Both the position numbers and the translations under genes were made by a program. DNA of 64,000 nt, taken from positions 505,227-569,226 of the forward strand of contig JAVXNE010000001.1 in the NCBI GenBank assembly GCA_036645935.1, in the 5' to 3' direction. Under the pieces are notes generated by a model. That model was not told the origin of the DNA, made no database searches, and saw only the letters and a list, made by a program, of their open reading frames with translations. Below, one piece after another: positions 39,615 through 48,907 of this stretch; within the stretch, counting starts at the first letter, position 1, and each line of letters opens with the position of its first letter. This stretch comes from JAUNBN01 sp036645935. GTDB lineage: Bacteria > Bacillota > Clostridia > Oscillospirales > Ruminococcaceae.

Positions 39615-40586
39615 TCACACGGTCGCCGCCGCTTTGGGTTTCACATCTCCGTACAACTCCCGATTTTCGACGAACTCGGTCGGTTTCACCTTGTATGACC
39701 GCAGTCCGAGAGTGCCCGCGAGCACGGTGGCTGCGTCTTCGCCCTCTATTCCGTTTTTGAGCACTCCGTCGTTCGGAAAAATGAGCACGTCATCGTGCTT
39801 GATTCCAAATATTTCGATTTTCTTGAATGTCATTACATAATAGTCATCAAACTTCGTGAGTATTCCGACGTCTCCATCCTTCGCCGAAAAAGGCAGGACC
39901 TCACGGCTCGTGATTATGCCGTGTGATGAGACGGTGCAGAATGCATGCTTGACGTTGAGCCGCGCCGAGAGATAGAGCGTGCTGACAAAAACTATGCTTA
40001 AAAGCGCAAGCGCAAACAGTCCCATTATGAGCAGAAACACGTCGCTGTCGAAAATTCGCCCCATGATCACCAGCACAATCGATTCTGGAATGCACAGAAT
40101 CAAGAAAAAACGCAGATAAAAAATTTGCCCCTGGCGTACCTGGTTCTTGCGGACGTCGCTCTGCTGCTTCCGCGTCATGCGCGCAGCATAAACCCCGCGG
40201 TAAGCGATTTCCGCAACAGCCGCCGCCTCGCGCAGATTTTTCACGAGCAGTGCCGCGAGAGGCACAAGCAGCGCTGCCGCTCCGCACAGACAAATCAGCA
40301 CAAAATCCGTAAAACAGCTATATATCGCACCCGCAACAATTGCGACGCAAAGTGTCGCACACAAAATGGAGTTCACAATTCGTGAGCGGCGCACCTTGTT
40401 AACCGATTCAGCATAATCATTCACCGGAGCCGCGGTCTTTGTCTTTCTGTGCGGCGACGGATTATCGGAGATTTTCTCAACGGCTTCCGATTCGCCCGTC
40501 CGCGCCTTGAACGTCTGCTTGTCACTGCCGGTGGTATATTTTTTCTTCTCTTTGGGCTTTTTTTCAGTTTTTTCTTTTGACGGCAT
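39615..40586 (-). CDS. membrane protein of unknown function
   Basis: 323 residues. Very basic Lys-rich N-terminus (about 1-70), four predicted membrane helices in two pairs (about 72-112 and 155-205), and a C-terminal soluble domain with a PH-like strand pattern (HGIITSREVLPFSAKDGDVGILTKFDDYYVMTF). No recognised family. The C-terminal strands may be a bPH/YcxB-like domain, a guess. Overlaps the end of the GH3 gene (by 23 nt) and precedes the VanY-type gene, likely one transcript. Confidence 0.6.
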   Translation of the reverse strand: MPSKEKTEKKPKEKKKYTTGSDKQTFKARTGESEAVEKISDNPSPHRKTKTAAPVNDYAESVNKVRRSRIVNSILCATLCVAIVAGAIYSCFTDFVLICLCGAAALLVPLAALLVKNLREAAAVAEIAYRGVYAARMTRKQQSDVRKNQVRQGQIFYLRFFLILCIPESIVLVIMGRIFDSDVFLLIMGLFALALLSIVFVSTLYLSARLNVKHAFCTVSSHGIITSREVLPFSAKDGDVGILTKFDDYYVMTFKKIEIFGIKHDDVLIFPNDGVLKNGIEGEDAATVLAGTLGLRSYKVKPTEFVENRELYGDVKPKAAATV

Positions 40587-42936
40587 ATTTTATTCCTCTC
40601 GCGATTTTTCCGTTTGCAAAGCACACGACAGCGCGTGCAAGGTTTGGCGGCAGCGCGCCCTTTGACAACGCGCACAGCGCGCGTATTGGGACATCAAGCA
40701 TCGAGCGGCGAACCGTCTGTTCGTTTTCTGGAGCAAGTTCGTTCTGCCCGGAAAACACCGTGCTTTCAGCAACTGATAATAGCAGCTTGCCAACAGCGGT
40801 GCGGCTCAACTCGCCGAGAGTGCTGTTTAGCGTATACGGCCGCATCGGCGGCTCACACGGCAAAAATCCCAGCATCTGCTCAAACCTCTCGTCACCTACC
40901 GAAGGCGCCTCACCCGCTGTGATATATGGCGGAGGTTCGCGGCCGTCTGCCGGATCGAGCGATATCTCAACGCTCTCTCCCGCATCGTCCAGCGAGCCGC
41001 ACAGCCGCACGATATACTTTCCCGCTTTTGCACATCGCTTCCCTAATGCCCTATTATAATAGCAAAATGCGTCAAAGTCGAGTTTTATCGTAATGCGGGC
41101 CTGTTCTCCCGCATTCAGCGCCACTTTTTCAAAGCTTTTGAGCTGCACAAGATCGCCGTCCCGCTCCTTTACAAACGCAAAAAGCGTTTTGGTACCCTCA
41201 TGTGCGCCCACATTGCGCACTCTGACCGACATCTCAAGCTCCTCACCATCGGTTAACGTGGTTCGCGGACAGGAAAGTGCATCTATCTCAAATCTCGTGT
41301 AGGACAGGCCATGTCCGAACTTATAAAGCGGAGCAACCCCCGCGCCCTCATAATAGCGATAACCGACGTATATTCCCTCGCGGTATTCGCATTCCTTGCG
41401 CTTCTTGCCATAATACGCGGCGCAGGGCGTGTCGGCAATCGACCTCGGCCATGTCTCTGCAAGGCTTCCCGACGGGTTGCGCGCGCCTGTCAGTACATCG
41501 ACCGACGCCGCGCCCGCATGCTCTCCGCCGAGGTACATACACAAAATAGATCTGACTCGCGGCTCAAACGGTAGCAGCACTGGAGCGCCGAGCATGAGCA
41601 CGACGGCAACCTCACTCGTCTCAGAGCAAATCACATCAATGAGCTTGAGCATTCCGTCCGGCAGCTCCAGCCCCGCTCGGTCGTAGCCCTCGCTCTCGCA
41701 GCTTTCAGGCAGACCCGCGAATATCACCGCGCGGCCGGCGCTTGCCACCGCCTCGCGCGATTTTGCGAGCAGCGCATCGTTTGTTGATCCGTCATCGTTA
41801 TAGCCCTCGGCGTAGACGCAGTCCATCCCGATACCCGCAAATTCCTCAAGCGCACTGCTGGTTTCCCGCGAGTTCACAAGGGAACTTCCCGCGCCCTGAT
41901 ACCGCGCCTTCTGCGCAAATCTCCCGATGACCGCTATTTTTTTGTTCTTATCGAGCGGCAGTAGACCGCAATCATTCTTCATGAGCACCGCACATTCGGC
42001 GGCAGCTCTGCGGGATAGCGCGCCGTTCGCGGCATAATCGCACTTTTGCACGCTCTCGGGCAGCGCCCTGCATCTCGCCACAAGTTCAAGCACGTTTCGC
42101 ACCGCTGCGTCAAGTTTTGTCGTCTCAAGTTCCCCGCATAACACCGCTTGTACTATAACGCGCTCATTGCCCGACGCGCCTCCCGGCATCTCGAGATCCA
42201 TCCCCGCCTGCAGACCCCGCACACGATCGCACACCGCACCCCAATCGCTTATGACCGCTCCGCCGAACCCGAAGTTCTCTCGCAAAATCCCCTTAATGAG
42301 GGTCTCGCTCTCCCCTGCATATTCTCCGTTCACCCTGTTGTATGAGGACATCACCGCAAAAGGCTGTGATTTTTTTATGGCAATCCTCCACGCTTCGAGA
42401 TAGATCTCGTGCAGCGCGCGTTCGTCGACACAGCTGTCCGCGACAAAGCGACGGTTTTCCTGCGAGTTGCAGGCGTAGTGCTTTATACAAGCACCCGCCC
42501 CGCCCTTGCGAAGACCGTTGATCATCGCGGCGGCAAGCTCCCCCGAGCACATGGGGTCCTCCGACAGGTATTCAAAATCGCGTCCGCAGAGCGGAGAGCG
42601 CTTGATGTTGGCTCCGGGGCCGAGCACCAGCGAAACACCCTGGTCGCGCGCCTCACGTCCGAGAGCCTCACCGACCTGTTCGAGCAGCGCTCGGTCAAAA
42701 GAGCAGCCGAGCGCCGACGCACTCGGAAAACATGTCGCGCGCTCGCTTGCGGTGAACGCAAGACCATCCCCGGTCTCACGACGCAGTCCGTGGGGGCCAT
42801 CCGCCATCATTATCGACTCAACGCCCAAACGAGTCACCGCCGCCGTGTGCCATGAGTCCTCTCCTGCACACAGTTTTGCTTTTTCTTCGAGGGTCAGCTT
42901 GTCAATTATACAGTCGAGGTTGGTATCTCCCGACAT
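40564..42936 (-). CDS. glycoside hydrolase family 3 enzyme
   Basis: 790 residues from MSGDTNLDC. No signal peptide, so intracellular. N-terminal barrel: KLTLEEKAKLCAG, MADGPHGLR, the acid/base-side segment KHYACNSQENRR, and nucleophile Asp in AVISDWGAV followed by AGMDLEMPG. Then the C-terminal alpha/beta sandwich and a fibronectin-III-like domain (TLTDGEELEMSVRVRNVGAHEGTKTLFAFV). Most likely a beta-glucosidase or related exo-glycosidase. The last 100 residues (from about MLGFLPCEPPMRPYTLNSTLGEL) match the helical tail of clostridial GH3 proteins. Stand-alone, no transporter adjacent. Confidence 0.9.
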   Translation of the reverse strand: MSGDTNLDCIIDKLTLEEKAKLCAGEDSWHTAAVTRLGVESIMMADGPHGLRRETGDGLAFTASERATCFPSASALGCSFDRALLEQVGEALGREARDQGVSLVLGPGANIKRSPLCGRDFEYLSEDPMCSGELAAAMINGLRKGGAGACIKHYACNSQENRRFVADSCVDERALHEIYLEAWRIAIKKSQPFAVMSSYNRVNGEYAGESETLIKGILRENFGFGGAVISDWGAVCDRVRGLQAGMDLEMPGGASGNERVIVQAVLCGELETTKLDAAVRNVLELVARCRALPESVQKCDYAANGALSRRAAAECAVLMKNDCGLLPLDKNKKIAVIGRFAQKARYQGAGSSLVNSRETSSALEEFAGIGMDCVYAEGYNDDGSTNDALLAKSREAVASAGRAVIFAGLPESCESEGYDRAGLELPDGMLKLIDVICSETSEVAVVLMLGAPVLLPFEPRVRSILCMYLGGEHAGAASVDVLTGARNPSGSLAETWPRSIADTPCAAYYGKKRKECEYREGIYVGYRYYEGAGVAPLYKFGHGLSYTRFEIDALSCPRTTLTDGEELEMSVRVRNVGAHEGTKTLFAFVKERDGDLVQLKSFEKVALNAGEQARITIKLDFDAFCYYNRALGKRCAKAGKYIVRLCGSLDDAGESVEISLDPADGREPPPYITAGEAPSVGDERFEQMLGFLPCEPPMRPYTLNSTLGELSRTAVGKLLLSVAESTVFSGQNELAPENEQTVRRSMLDVPIRALCALSKGALPPNLARAVVCFANGKIARGIKYAVKRKN

Positions 42937-43107
42937 CGTTCCACCCTCTGCGCACACAGCGCAGCCCTTCACACAAAATATGGGTTTGCAAAACGCCCGA
43001 ACAGCGAGCATTTCTCACGCTCTGCCTGCGGACGACGCTTGCCAATATCCCGCTCCAGCCTACATTATAGGAAAAGAAAGCGCGCGAATTATGGCGCATT
43101 CGCGCGC

Positions 43108-43596
43108 TCATGTCACGTCGGACAGGCTGCCGCACTCGCGCAGACCCGCAAATTCGAGTTGACGCAGCGCTTCGTAAACAGCTATTGCAACGGTGTTCGA
43201 GAGGTTGAGGCTGCGAGCGCCCTCGCGCATCGGCAGTCTCACACAGTTGTTGTAGTTCTCGCGCAGCAGCCACTCTGGCAGCCCCGCGTCCTCTCGTCCA
43301 AACACGAGATAGTCATTGTCCTGATATCTCCGCTCGTCGTATCGACAAGCACCCTTAGTGGAAAAATAGGTGAACACACCCGTGTTCTTGTGAAAAAAAT
43401 TGTTGAGGTCGTCGTAATATGTGATGTCAAGCAGGTGCCAGTAATCAAGCCCCGCCCGTTTGAGCTGCGCGTCGTCGGTCGAGAACCCCATGGGGCGCAC
43501 AATATGCAGCCTCGCTGCTGTCGCCGCACACGTGCGCGCAATATTCCCGGTGTTTTGAGGTATTCGAGGCTCAACGAGCACGATATTGAGCGGCAT
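43108..43596 (-). CDS. trmL: tRNA (cytidine/uridine-34-2'-O)-methyltransferase
   Basis: 162 residues. SPOUT-class enzyme: NIVLVEPRIPQNTGNIARTCAATAARLHIVRP, DYLVFGREDAGLP and the knot segment ARSLNLSNTVAIAVYEALRQ. Methylates the wobble base of leucine tRNAs. ATG overlaps the upstream stop (TGATG), so cotranscribed with the ECF S component. Confidence 0.95.
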   Translation of the reverse strand: MPLNIVLVEPRIPQNTGNIARTCAATAARLHIVRPMGFSTDDAQLKRAGLDYWHLLDITYYDDLNNFFHKNTGVFTYFSTKGACRYDERRYQDNDYLVFGREDAGLPEWLLRENYNNCVRLPMREGARSLNLSNTVAIAVYEALRQLEFAGLRECGSLSDVT

Positions 43597-44207
43597 CAGT
43601 TGAGCATCCCAAACTTTTCGGCAAGGCCTGAACGCTTAAGCGCCGGGCGGATAGCGCTCGCGAGAATGAGCGACGCCGCAACGGCTATGAGCGCGTTGAC
43701 GAGCGATACTGTGCCTTTCTGCGCCATGGTGAGCAACACGGTCTCAATCTCATATCCTTTTATGAGCCGCTCAACCACAAATGTCTTAGTCATATAGAGC
43801 ACAACATAGGCAATCGCTCCGCAAATCGCCCCGACGATCGAGCGCCATTTGGCTGTTGCGGGGGGTGTTTGCGCATCGCCTTGCTCCGAGAGCGGTTTTG
43901 CTCTCGGAAACGCAATCAGCCCGCACACGAATGCCATTGCGAACTTCATAATGAAAGTTATCCAGCATTCGGGCAGATAAACCGGATCAAACATATCGAA
44001 GAACATCGAGCCGAAACCCGCCGCGAGACCTCCTCGGGTTTTTCCAAAAAGCAATGCTGACAGCAGACACATCACGTTGCCGAGATGCAGCATCGTCTTG
44101 CCGAGAGGTGTCGGAATTTCGATTCTCATATAGGTGAAAATAAATACCAGTGCCGCCATAAGTCCGATGGTGATGATACCGCGCGTGCGGTTTCGTTCCT
44201 GTTCCAT
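43596..44207 (-). CDS. ECF transporter S component
   Basis: 203 residues from MEQERNRTRG; GAGGG upstream. Six helices; the N-terminal TIGLMAALVFIFTYMRIEIPTPLGKTMLHLGNVMCLLSALLFGKTRGGLAAGFGSMFFD is typical of S components of vitamin transporters (LGN..., G...G). C-terminal residues hydrophobic. The substrate is not clear; no riboswitch was recognised upstream. Needs the shared EcfAA'T module encoded elsewhere. Confidence 0.85.
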   Translation of the reverse strand: MEQERNRTRGIITIGLMAALVFIFTYMRIEIPTPLGKTMLHLGNVMCLLSALLFGKTRGGLAAGFGSMFFDMFDPVYLPECWITFIMKFAMAFVCGLIAFPRAKPLSEQGDAQTPPATAKWRSIVGAICGAIAYVVLYMTKTFVVERLIKGYEIETVLLTMAQKGTVSLVNALIAVAASLILASAIRPALKRSGLAEKFGMLN

Positions 44208-44309
44208 TGAGTTTGCCCTCGCTTTCTGTACCATCATTATATCCCGCCGGTTCGTTTAGTCAACATCATCACATCGATACGGCACAATCCCGCGATAAAG
44301 CGCTGTATG

Positions 44310-44338
44310 TTGACTTTGTTTGCGTATTTGGATACAAT
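44310..44338 (+). promoter_or_regulatory. promoter of the SGNH-DUF4358 operon
   Basis: TTGACT (44310-44315), 17-bp spacer, TACAAT (44333-44338), 45 nt before the ATG. Confidence 0.75.
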
Positions 44339-44383
44339 TTGTCCTATAAGTAAATCATTCCGCTTGTCAGCGAGGTAAGGGCG

Positions 44384-45280
44384 ATGGACGAACAGAACGC
44401 CGACCGAGAGGCGAGGCGCGAAAAGATACGGAGTTTGAAGCGGCGCAGGACTGCCGCGCTCGTGATGTTCGGTTGCATCGTGATAATCTTCGTGATGCTT
44501 TTTGTGTGCGTTTTGCAGTGGATTGTATATGCTGTGAAAAACAAGGGCACTGCCGCACCGCCCACACCGCCGGCAGCGAGCATCCCCGAACCCGAAAATC
44601 TTTCCGCCATGACCTACGGTCCTTACATAACAGATGCCGCGACGATTAAATCTCCCAAAATCGCCTATGATTTCTCCAAACCCGTTCCCGCCGTTGCGGA
44701 AGCGGCCGACAGTTTTTTTAAGACTGTCCTCTTCGTCGGAGACTCGCGTCTGTTTGGCCTCTCGATACCGGGGGCGGAACTGCTCGCAAGCGGGCGCGTC
44801 AGCGTCAGCACCGCACTTAATTTTAAATATGAATTCGGCGAGGGCACAGCAACACTCGCAGAGCGGCTTGACGCACGGCAGTTTTCAGCGATTTACATCA
44901 ACATGGGGCTCAACGAATTGGGCTGGGAATATCCCGATTTGTTTATCAAGGCGTACGCCGAGCTAATTGACGTGATCAGAGAGACACAGCCCGACGCTGA
45001 GATATACATCGACGCTGTCTTTCCCGTCTCGAGCGAAGTCACCGCAAAAACAAGCTATCTTGACAACAAAAAAATTACGCTGTACAATTCGCTGCTGTTA
45101 AAGCTCGCGTCGGAAAAAGGCTGCCGCTATCTCGATTTAACCGAGGTTTTCGCCGATGCTGACGGCAATCTGCTCGAGGGCTCGACCACCAACGGAATTA
45201 ATCCCACGAAGGATTATTTCAATAAATGGCACGCTTATCTGAAAACACACACTGTTTCAAAGGAGTATTACGGAAATTGA
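44384..45280 (+). CDS. membrane-anchored SGNH/GDSL hydrolase-like protein
   Basis: 298 residues. Basic N-terminus, one membrane helix (about 24-48), Pro-rich linker, then an extracellular SGNH domain: block I VLFVGDSRLFGL (Ser), block III YINMGLNELGW (Asn), VFPVSSE, and a C-terminal block where the usual DG.H comes out as DGNLLEGSTTNGINPTKDYFNKW, i.e. no obvious catalytic His in the canonical place. Could be an O-acyl esterase/transferase acting on wall glycans. Operon with the DUF4358 lipoprotein directly downstream (overlapping stop/start). Confidence 0.8.
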   Translation: MDEQNADREARREKIRSLKRRRTAALVMFGCIVIIFVMLFVCVLQWIVYAVKNKGTAAPPTPPAASIPEPENLSAMTYGPYITDAATIKSPKIAYDFSKPVPAVAEAADSFFKTVLFVGDSRLFGLSIPGAELLASGRVSVSTALNFKYEFGEGTATLAERLDARQFSAIYINMGLNELGWEYPDLFIKAYAELIDVIRETQPDAEIYIDAVFPVSSEVTAKTSYLDNKKITLYNSLLLKLASEKGCRYLDLTEVFADADGNLLEGSTTNGINPTKDYFNKWHAYLKTHTVSKEYYGN

Positions 45281-45741
45281 AAAAGATTTTTGTCGCAATT
45301 CTATGCATAGCTCTCGCACTCTCTCTCGTATCGTGCGCGGAGGAACCGGTCACGCTTGATCTCACGGCGCTCAGCACGCAAATTTCTGCCGCCGACGTGT
45401 TCGCGGACGACCTTCAGCCCATTGAGGCAAGCCGCATTGGCGAGCTTGTTGGGCTCGACCTCGCGGGTTGCAAGAGCTCGGAATACCACATGGGTTCCGG
45501 CGCAACGGGCGAGGAGTTCGGCCTGTTTGAATGCAACTCTGTGGATGATGCAAAGGCGCTTGTCAAACAGCTTGAAGAGCATCGCGACTCACTGCTTGAG
45601 ACCTACAAATCATATGCGCCCGACGCCGTTCCCCGCATCGAGAACGCAGTTATCTCACGTCTTGGCCAGAATGTTGCGTTCGTCACTGCCGACGATTATG
45701 CGAGCGCACAGTCCATTGTTGACGGGGTTTTCAAAAAATAA
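45277..45741 (+). CDS. DUF4358 lipoprotein 2
   Basis: 154 residues from TTG at 45277 (AAAGGAG upstream), LKKIFVAILCIALALSLVSC: lipobox LVSC. Domain with GLDLAGCKSSEYHMGSGATGEEFGLFECNSVDDAKALVKQLE..., and the end RLGQNVAFVTADDYASAQSIVDGVF matches DUF4358. Paralogue of 37428-37907. DUF4358 proteins frequently accompany SGNH/MBOAT acylation genes in Clostridia, consistent with the gene just upstream. Confidence 0.8.
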   Translation: MKKIFVAILCIALALSLVSCAEEPVTLDLTALSTQISAADVFADDLQPIEASRIGELVGLDLAGCKSSEYHMGSGATGEEFGLFECNSVDDAKALVKQLEEHRDSLLETYKSYAPDAVPRIENAVISRLGQNVAFVTADDYASAQSIVDGVFKK

Positions 45742-46359
45742 CCGCCCTTTCAAAATCACCGCAGACATCATCCAACAATCATCATACAAAAACGTATGCC
45801 TGCCGCTCTGAGCACAGCAATGAATCTCCGTGGTTTTTTGCCGAAGCTCGCAGCGGCAGTTTTCTGTAATATCCGATCCGCTTTTGCAAAATCACCCCCC
45901 CACAGCGCAGATCGGTTCGTGTAGCTCATCCGACACCTTTTGCCGAGATCTTACGAGCGCTGAGCCGTGCGGCGTGTCGCTCCCTTTGCGGCACTTCTTC
46001 AATACGGTAAGGTCTGGTGGCGCCGCATGACGCCACCGCTGTCCGAAACAATGCGGCGGGTTTTCTGAGACCTCAATCCTTTTGCACACACACGAATGTG
46101 CAGGGCCTGCAAAGATCGCAGAGTTTGCAAAAAAACGCACCTCTCTTTTTGTCTGGAAACCCCATGTTTTCCCTTTAGTATTACGATTTTGAAGTATCTC
46201 CCACGCCTGCCTGTTTTCCATATTTTGTTTTAATCACTTTTAACTACATCTTTATATGTTTGTAACCTTAATATTATGGACTTTTATAGCGTTTGCGAAT
46301 ATAATTGTGTTTGTTGCTTTTGGTGAGCACCTTCACCTAATAAAATTGGGGGTATCATT
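45742..46359. other. gene-free stretch
   Basis: About 620 nt without a supportable gene on either strand. AT-rich toward the right end, where promoter elements for the 46360 operon must lie (TTGTAA..TATTAT-like strings around 46260-46280, unproven). Confidence 0.4.
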
Positions 46360-46623
46360 GTGAAAGAGGTCGTCAAGTTTGTCATGGCCGGCTGCCCTCA
46401 CTGCCGCCGCGCCACCAATATAGAACGCGAACTGATCGCGCGTCATCCCGAATACTCCGACGTTCAAATCGAGACAGTGGATGAGAACGAACAGGCGGAT
46501 CGCGCCAACGCCTGTGATTACTATTATGTTCCGACATATTACGTTGGCGGTGTCAAAATTCATGAGGGCGTGCCCAGTGAAGAGAAGATAGAAGCGGTAT
46601 TCAAAGCCGCACTCGCGGAGTGA
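46360..46623 (+). CDS. thioredoxin-fold/glutaredoxin-like protein
   Basis: 87 residues from GTG at 46360. KFVMAGCPHCRRA carries a CPHC redox pair, and VPTYYVGGVKIHEG has the cis-Pro segment, both typical of small thioredoxin-like reductants. Cytoplasmic. Overlaps the start of the glycosyltransferase gene (GTGA). Confidence 0.85.
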   Translation: MKEVVKFVMAGCPHCRRATNIERELIARHPEYSDVQIETVDENEQADRANACDYYYVPTYYVGGVKIHEGVPSEEKIEAVFKAALAE

Positions 46624-47555
46624 TCGTGGACGCATCTGTCTGTATCCTGCTTGCAACCTACAACAACGCGCTGCACGTGGGGGATTTGCTCGATTCCCTT
46701 CTATCCCAGACGTGCGGCGGTTTTGTTTTGCTCGTGCATGACGACTGCTCGTCCGACGGAACACGCGAGATCGTTGAGGCACGGCGTGACCCCAGGATTA
46801 TCTTTAAACAAAACGAACGCCCGAGCGGCGGCGCACAGAACAATTTTTTCGGCTTGCTGCGCGACTGCCCAGACGTTGACTACATTATGTTTTCAGATGC
46901 CGATGACTTCTGGCTGCCCGACAAGATCGAGCGCACTCTCGCTCGCATGCGCTTGCTTGAAGCGGAGCGCGGCCGCTTGACGCCGCTGCTCGTGCACGGC
47001 GATCTGATTGTCACCGACGGCTCGCTCAACGTCATTGCGCCCTCACTTTTCAGATATGAGCGACTTTCTCCGGAGCGCCGCGAACTGCGGCAGATGCTTG
47101 CGCAAAACAACGTCACAGGCTGCACTGTTATGATAAACCGCGCGCTGCGCGCACTCGTGCCCGAACAGCCGAAAAACTCTGTCATGCACGATTGGTGGCT
47201 CGCACTGTGCGCCTCGGCTTTCGGGGAAATCTCGGTTATCAAAGAGCCTTTGATCTGCTATCGCCAGCACGGCGACAATGAGGTCGGTGCTTACAATGCT
47301 GACGATCTTCGCACCTCGGCGCTTCGCCTTGCAGACAGTCAGCGCAGCTCGCGTATCTACAATTCAATGTTCGCACAGGCCGGCTGCTTCGCTGACGTTT
47401 TTGAGGACAGGCTTTCGGAAAAGGATCTGTCCCTTTGCCGCGCATACGCGGCACTCGCGGATCGGTCAAAGTTTGAGAAAATCGTGTCGGTAATACGGCA
47501 CGGATTTTATAAAAATACATTGCTGCGCAATATTGGCCAGTTCCTTGCGATATAG
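46620..47555 (+). CDS. family 2 glycosyltransferase
   Basis: 311 residues. GT-A fold: VCILLATYNNALHVGDLLDSLLSQT, DDCSSDGT (DXSxDGT), MFSDADDFWLPDKI (DxD), MHDWWLALCASAFGEI (acceptor helix ED.xLw equivalent). No membrane segment. Resembles rhamnosyltransferases of wall polysaccharide synthesis. Starts GTG at 46620 in the overlap; 46626 is an alternative. Confidence 0.88.
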   Translation: MIVDASVCILLATYNNALHVGDLLDSLLSQTCGGFVLLVHDDCSSDGTREIVEARRDPRIIFKQNERPSGGAQNNFFGLLRDCPDVDYIMFSDADDFWLPDKIERTLARMRLLEAERGRLTPLLVHGDLIVTDGSLNVIAPSLFRYERLSPERRELRQMLAQNNVTGCTVMINRALRALVPEQPKNSVMHDWWLALCASAFGEISVIKEPLICYRQHGDNEVGAYNADDLRTSALRLADSQRSSRIYNSMFAQAGCFADVFEDRLSEKDLSLCRAYAALADRSKFEKIVSVIRHGFYKNTLLRNIGQFLAI

Positions 47556-47587
47556 CCGGCAAAAATCGGGAAAGGGGTAATCGGATT

Positions 47588-48907
47588 TTGAGAAACAGTC
47601 TTTTCAGGCCGTTGGGGGTTCCGAGCATACGCGTCCCCCATCTGAAAAACACACGCGACTGCGAGACAACCGCGCTGCTGGAGCCAAAGCAAGTGACTCT
47701 CCTGCTGTCACAGCACATCGGTGCGCCCGCAAAGTTGTGTGTCGAAAAGGGACAAAAGGTGTACGTCGGAACCCTCGTTGGGGAGGCACAGGGCTTTGTG
47801 AGTGCGAATGTGCACTCGTCAGTCAGCGGAGTTGTTGCGGAAATACGCGAGGTTATCACACCGACAGGCGCGCGTGTCGTCGGAGTTGCGGTGGACAGCG
47901 ACGGCGAATTCACGCCCGATCCGTCCATTAGACCTCCGCGCGTGTCCGATGCGGAAACTCTTGTTGCGGCCATCGCGCAATCGGGTCTTGTGGGGCTCGG
48001 CGGAGCGGGATTTCCGACCCACGTCAAGCTCAAGATACCTGAGGGTGCAAACGTCGACACGCTGCTGATTAACGCAGCGGAGTGCGAGCCATACATCACC
48101 AGCGACTATCGCGAAATGATTGAATTTCCAAAACGGATAGTCAACGGTGTGCGCACGGTGAGCGAACTGCTCGGCCTGTCACGCGCAATCATCGCAGTTG
48201 AAGACAACAAGCCTCTCGCGGTTGAGATTCTCACCCGTTTTGCGGCTTACAAAAACATTGAGGTCGTCACTCTCAAGTCATCCTATCCTCAGGGCGCAGA
48301 AAAAGTTCTGATTACCAACGCCACTGGGCGCGTCGTGCCCTCCGGAAAATTGCCCTCTGACGCCGGAGTCCTTGTTCTCAATGTCGGCACAATCTCCTTT
48401 ATCTCGAACTACCTTGAAACCGGAATGCCGCTTGTCAGCAAGCGCATCACAGTCGACGGCGACGCCGTTGCCCGTTCATGCAACATGCTGGTTCCAATCG
48501 GCACCCCCATAAAAGATATTATCGAATCCGCGGGCGGTTATCTCGGAGAGTGCGCGAGACTGCTCATGGGCGGCCCGATGATGGGCACCGCACTATATTC
48601 GGACGAGTTCCCGCTACTTAAAAACAACAACGCAGTGCTCGCTCTCTCCCCGTGGCAGATTTCACTGCCCAAAGAGAACCCCTGCATTCGCTGCGGCAGA
48701 TGCGGTGACAGCTGCCCAATGAGCCTCTCCCCCGTTGAAATTCAACAGGCCTATGAGGTCGGGGACATCGCATCAATCGGAAAACTGGGCGCGGCCAACT
48801 GCATCGAATGCGGATCCTGCACGTTTGTCTGCCCCGCAAAACGCTCGATAACCCAAACCATGCGGCTCTGCAAAGAAGCTTTGAGAAAGGCGGCGAAGAA
48901 AAAATGA
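47588..48907 (+). CDS. rnfC: Rnf complex subunit RnfC
   Basis: 439 residues; TTG start at 47588 with AAAGGGG upstream. The NADH/ferredoxin-side peripheral subunit. N-terminal RnfC barrel-sandwich, NADH/FMN domain (GLVGLGGAGFPTHVKL, LLINAAECEPYITSDYREM), and two 4Fe-4S motifs CIRCGRCGDSCPMSLSP and CIECGSCTFVCPAKRSI. First gene of rnfCDGEAB. Rnf moves electrons from reduced ferredoxin to NAD+ while exporting Na+ or H+. Confidence 0.97.
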   Translation: MRNSLFRPLGVPSIRVPHLKNTRDCETTALLEPKQVTLLLSQHIGAPAKLCVEKGQKVYVGTLVGEAQGFVSANVHSSVSGVVAEIREVITPTGARVVGVAVDSDGEFTPDPSIRPPRVSDAETLVAAIAQSGLVGLGGAGFPTHVKLKIPEGANVDTLLINAAECEPYITSDYREMIEFPKRIVNGVRTVSELLGLSRAIIAVEDNKPLAVEILTRFAAYKNIEVVTLKSSYPQGAEKVLITNATGRVVPSGKLPSDAGVLVLNVGTISFISNYLETGMPLVSKRITVDGDAVARSCNMLVPIGTPIKDIIESAGGYLGECARLLMGGPMMGTALYSDEFPLLKNNNAVLALSPWQISLPKENPCIRCGRCGDSCPMSLSPVEIQQAYEVGDIASIGKLGAANCIECGSCTFVCPAKRSITQTMRLCKEALRKAAKKK

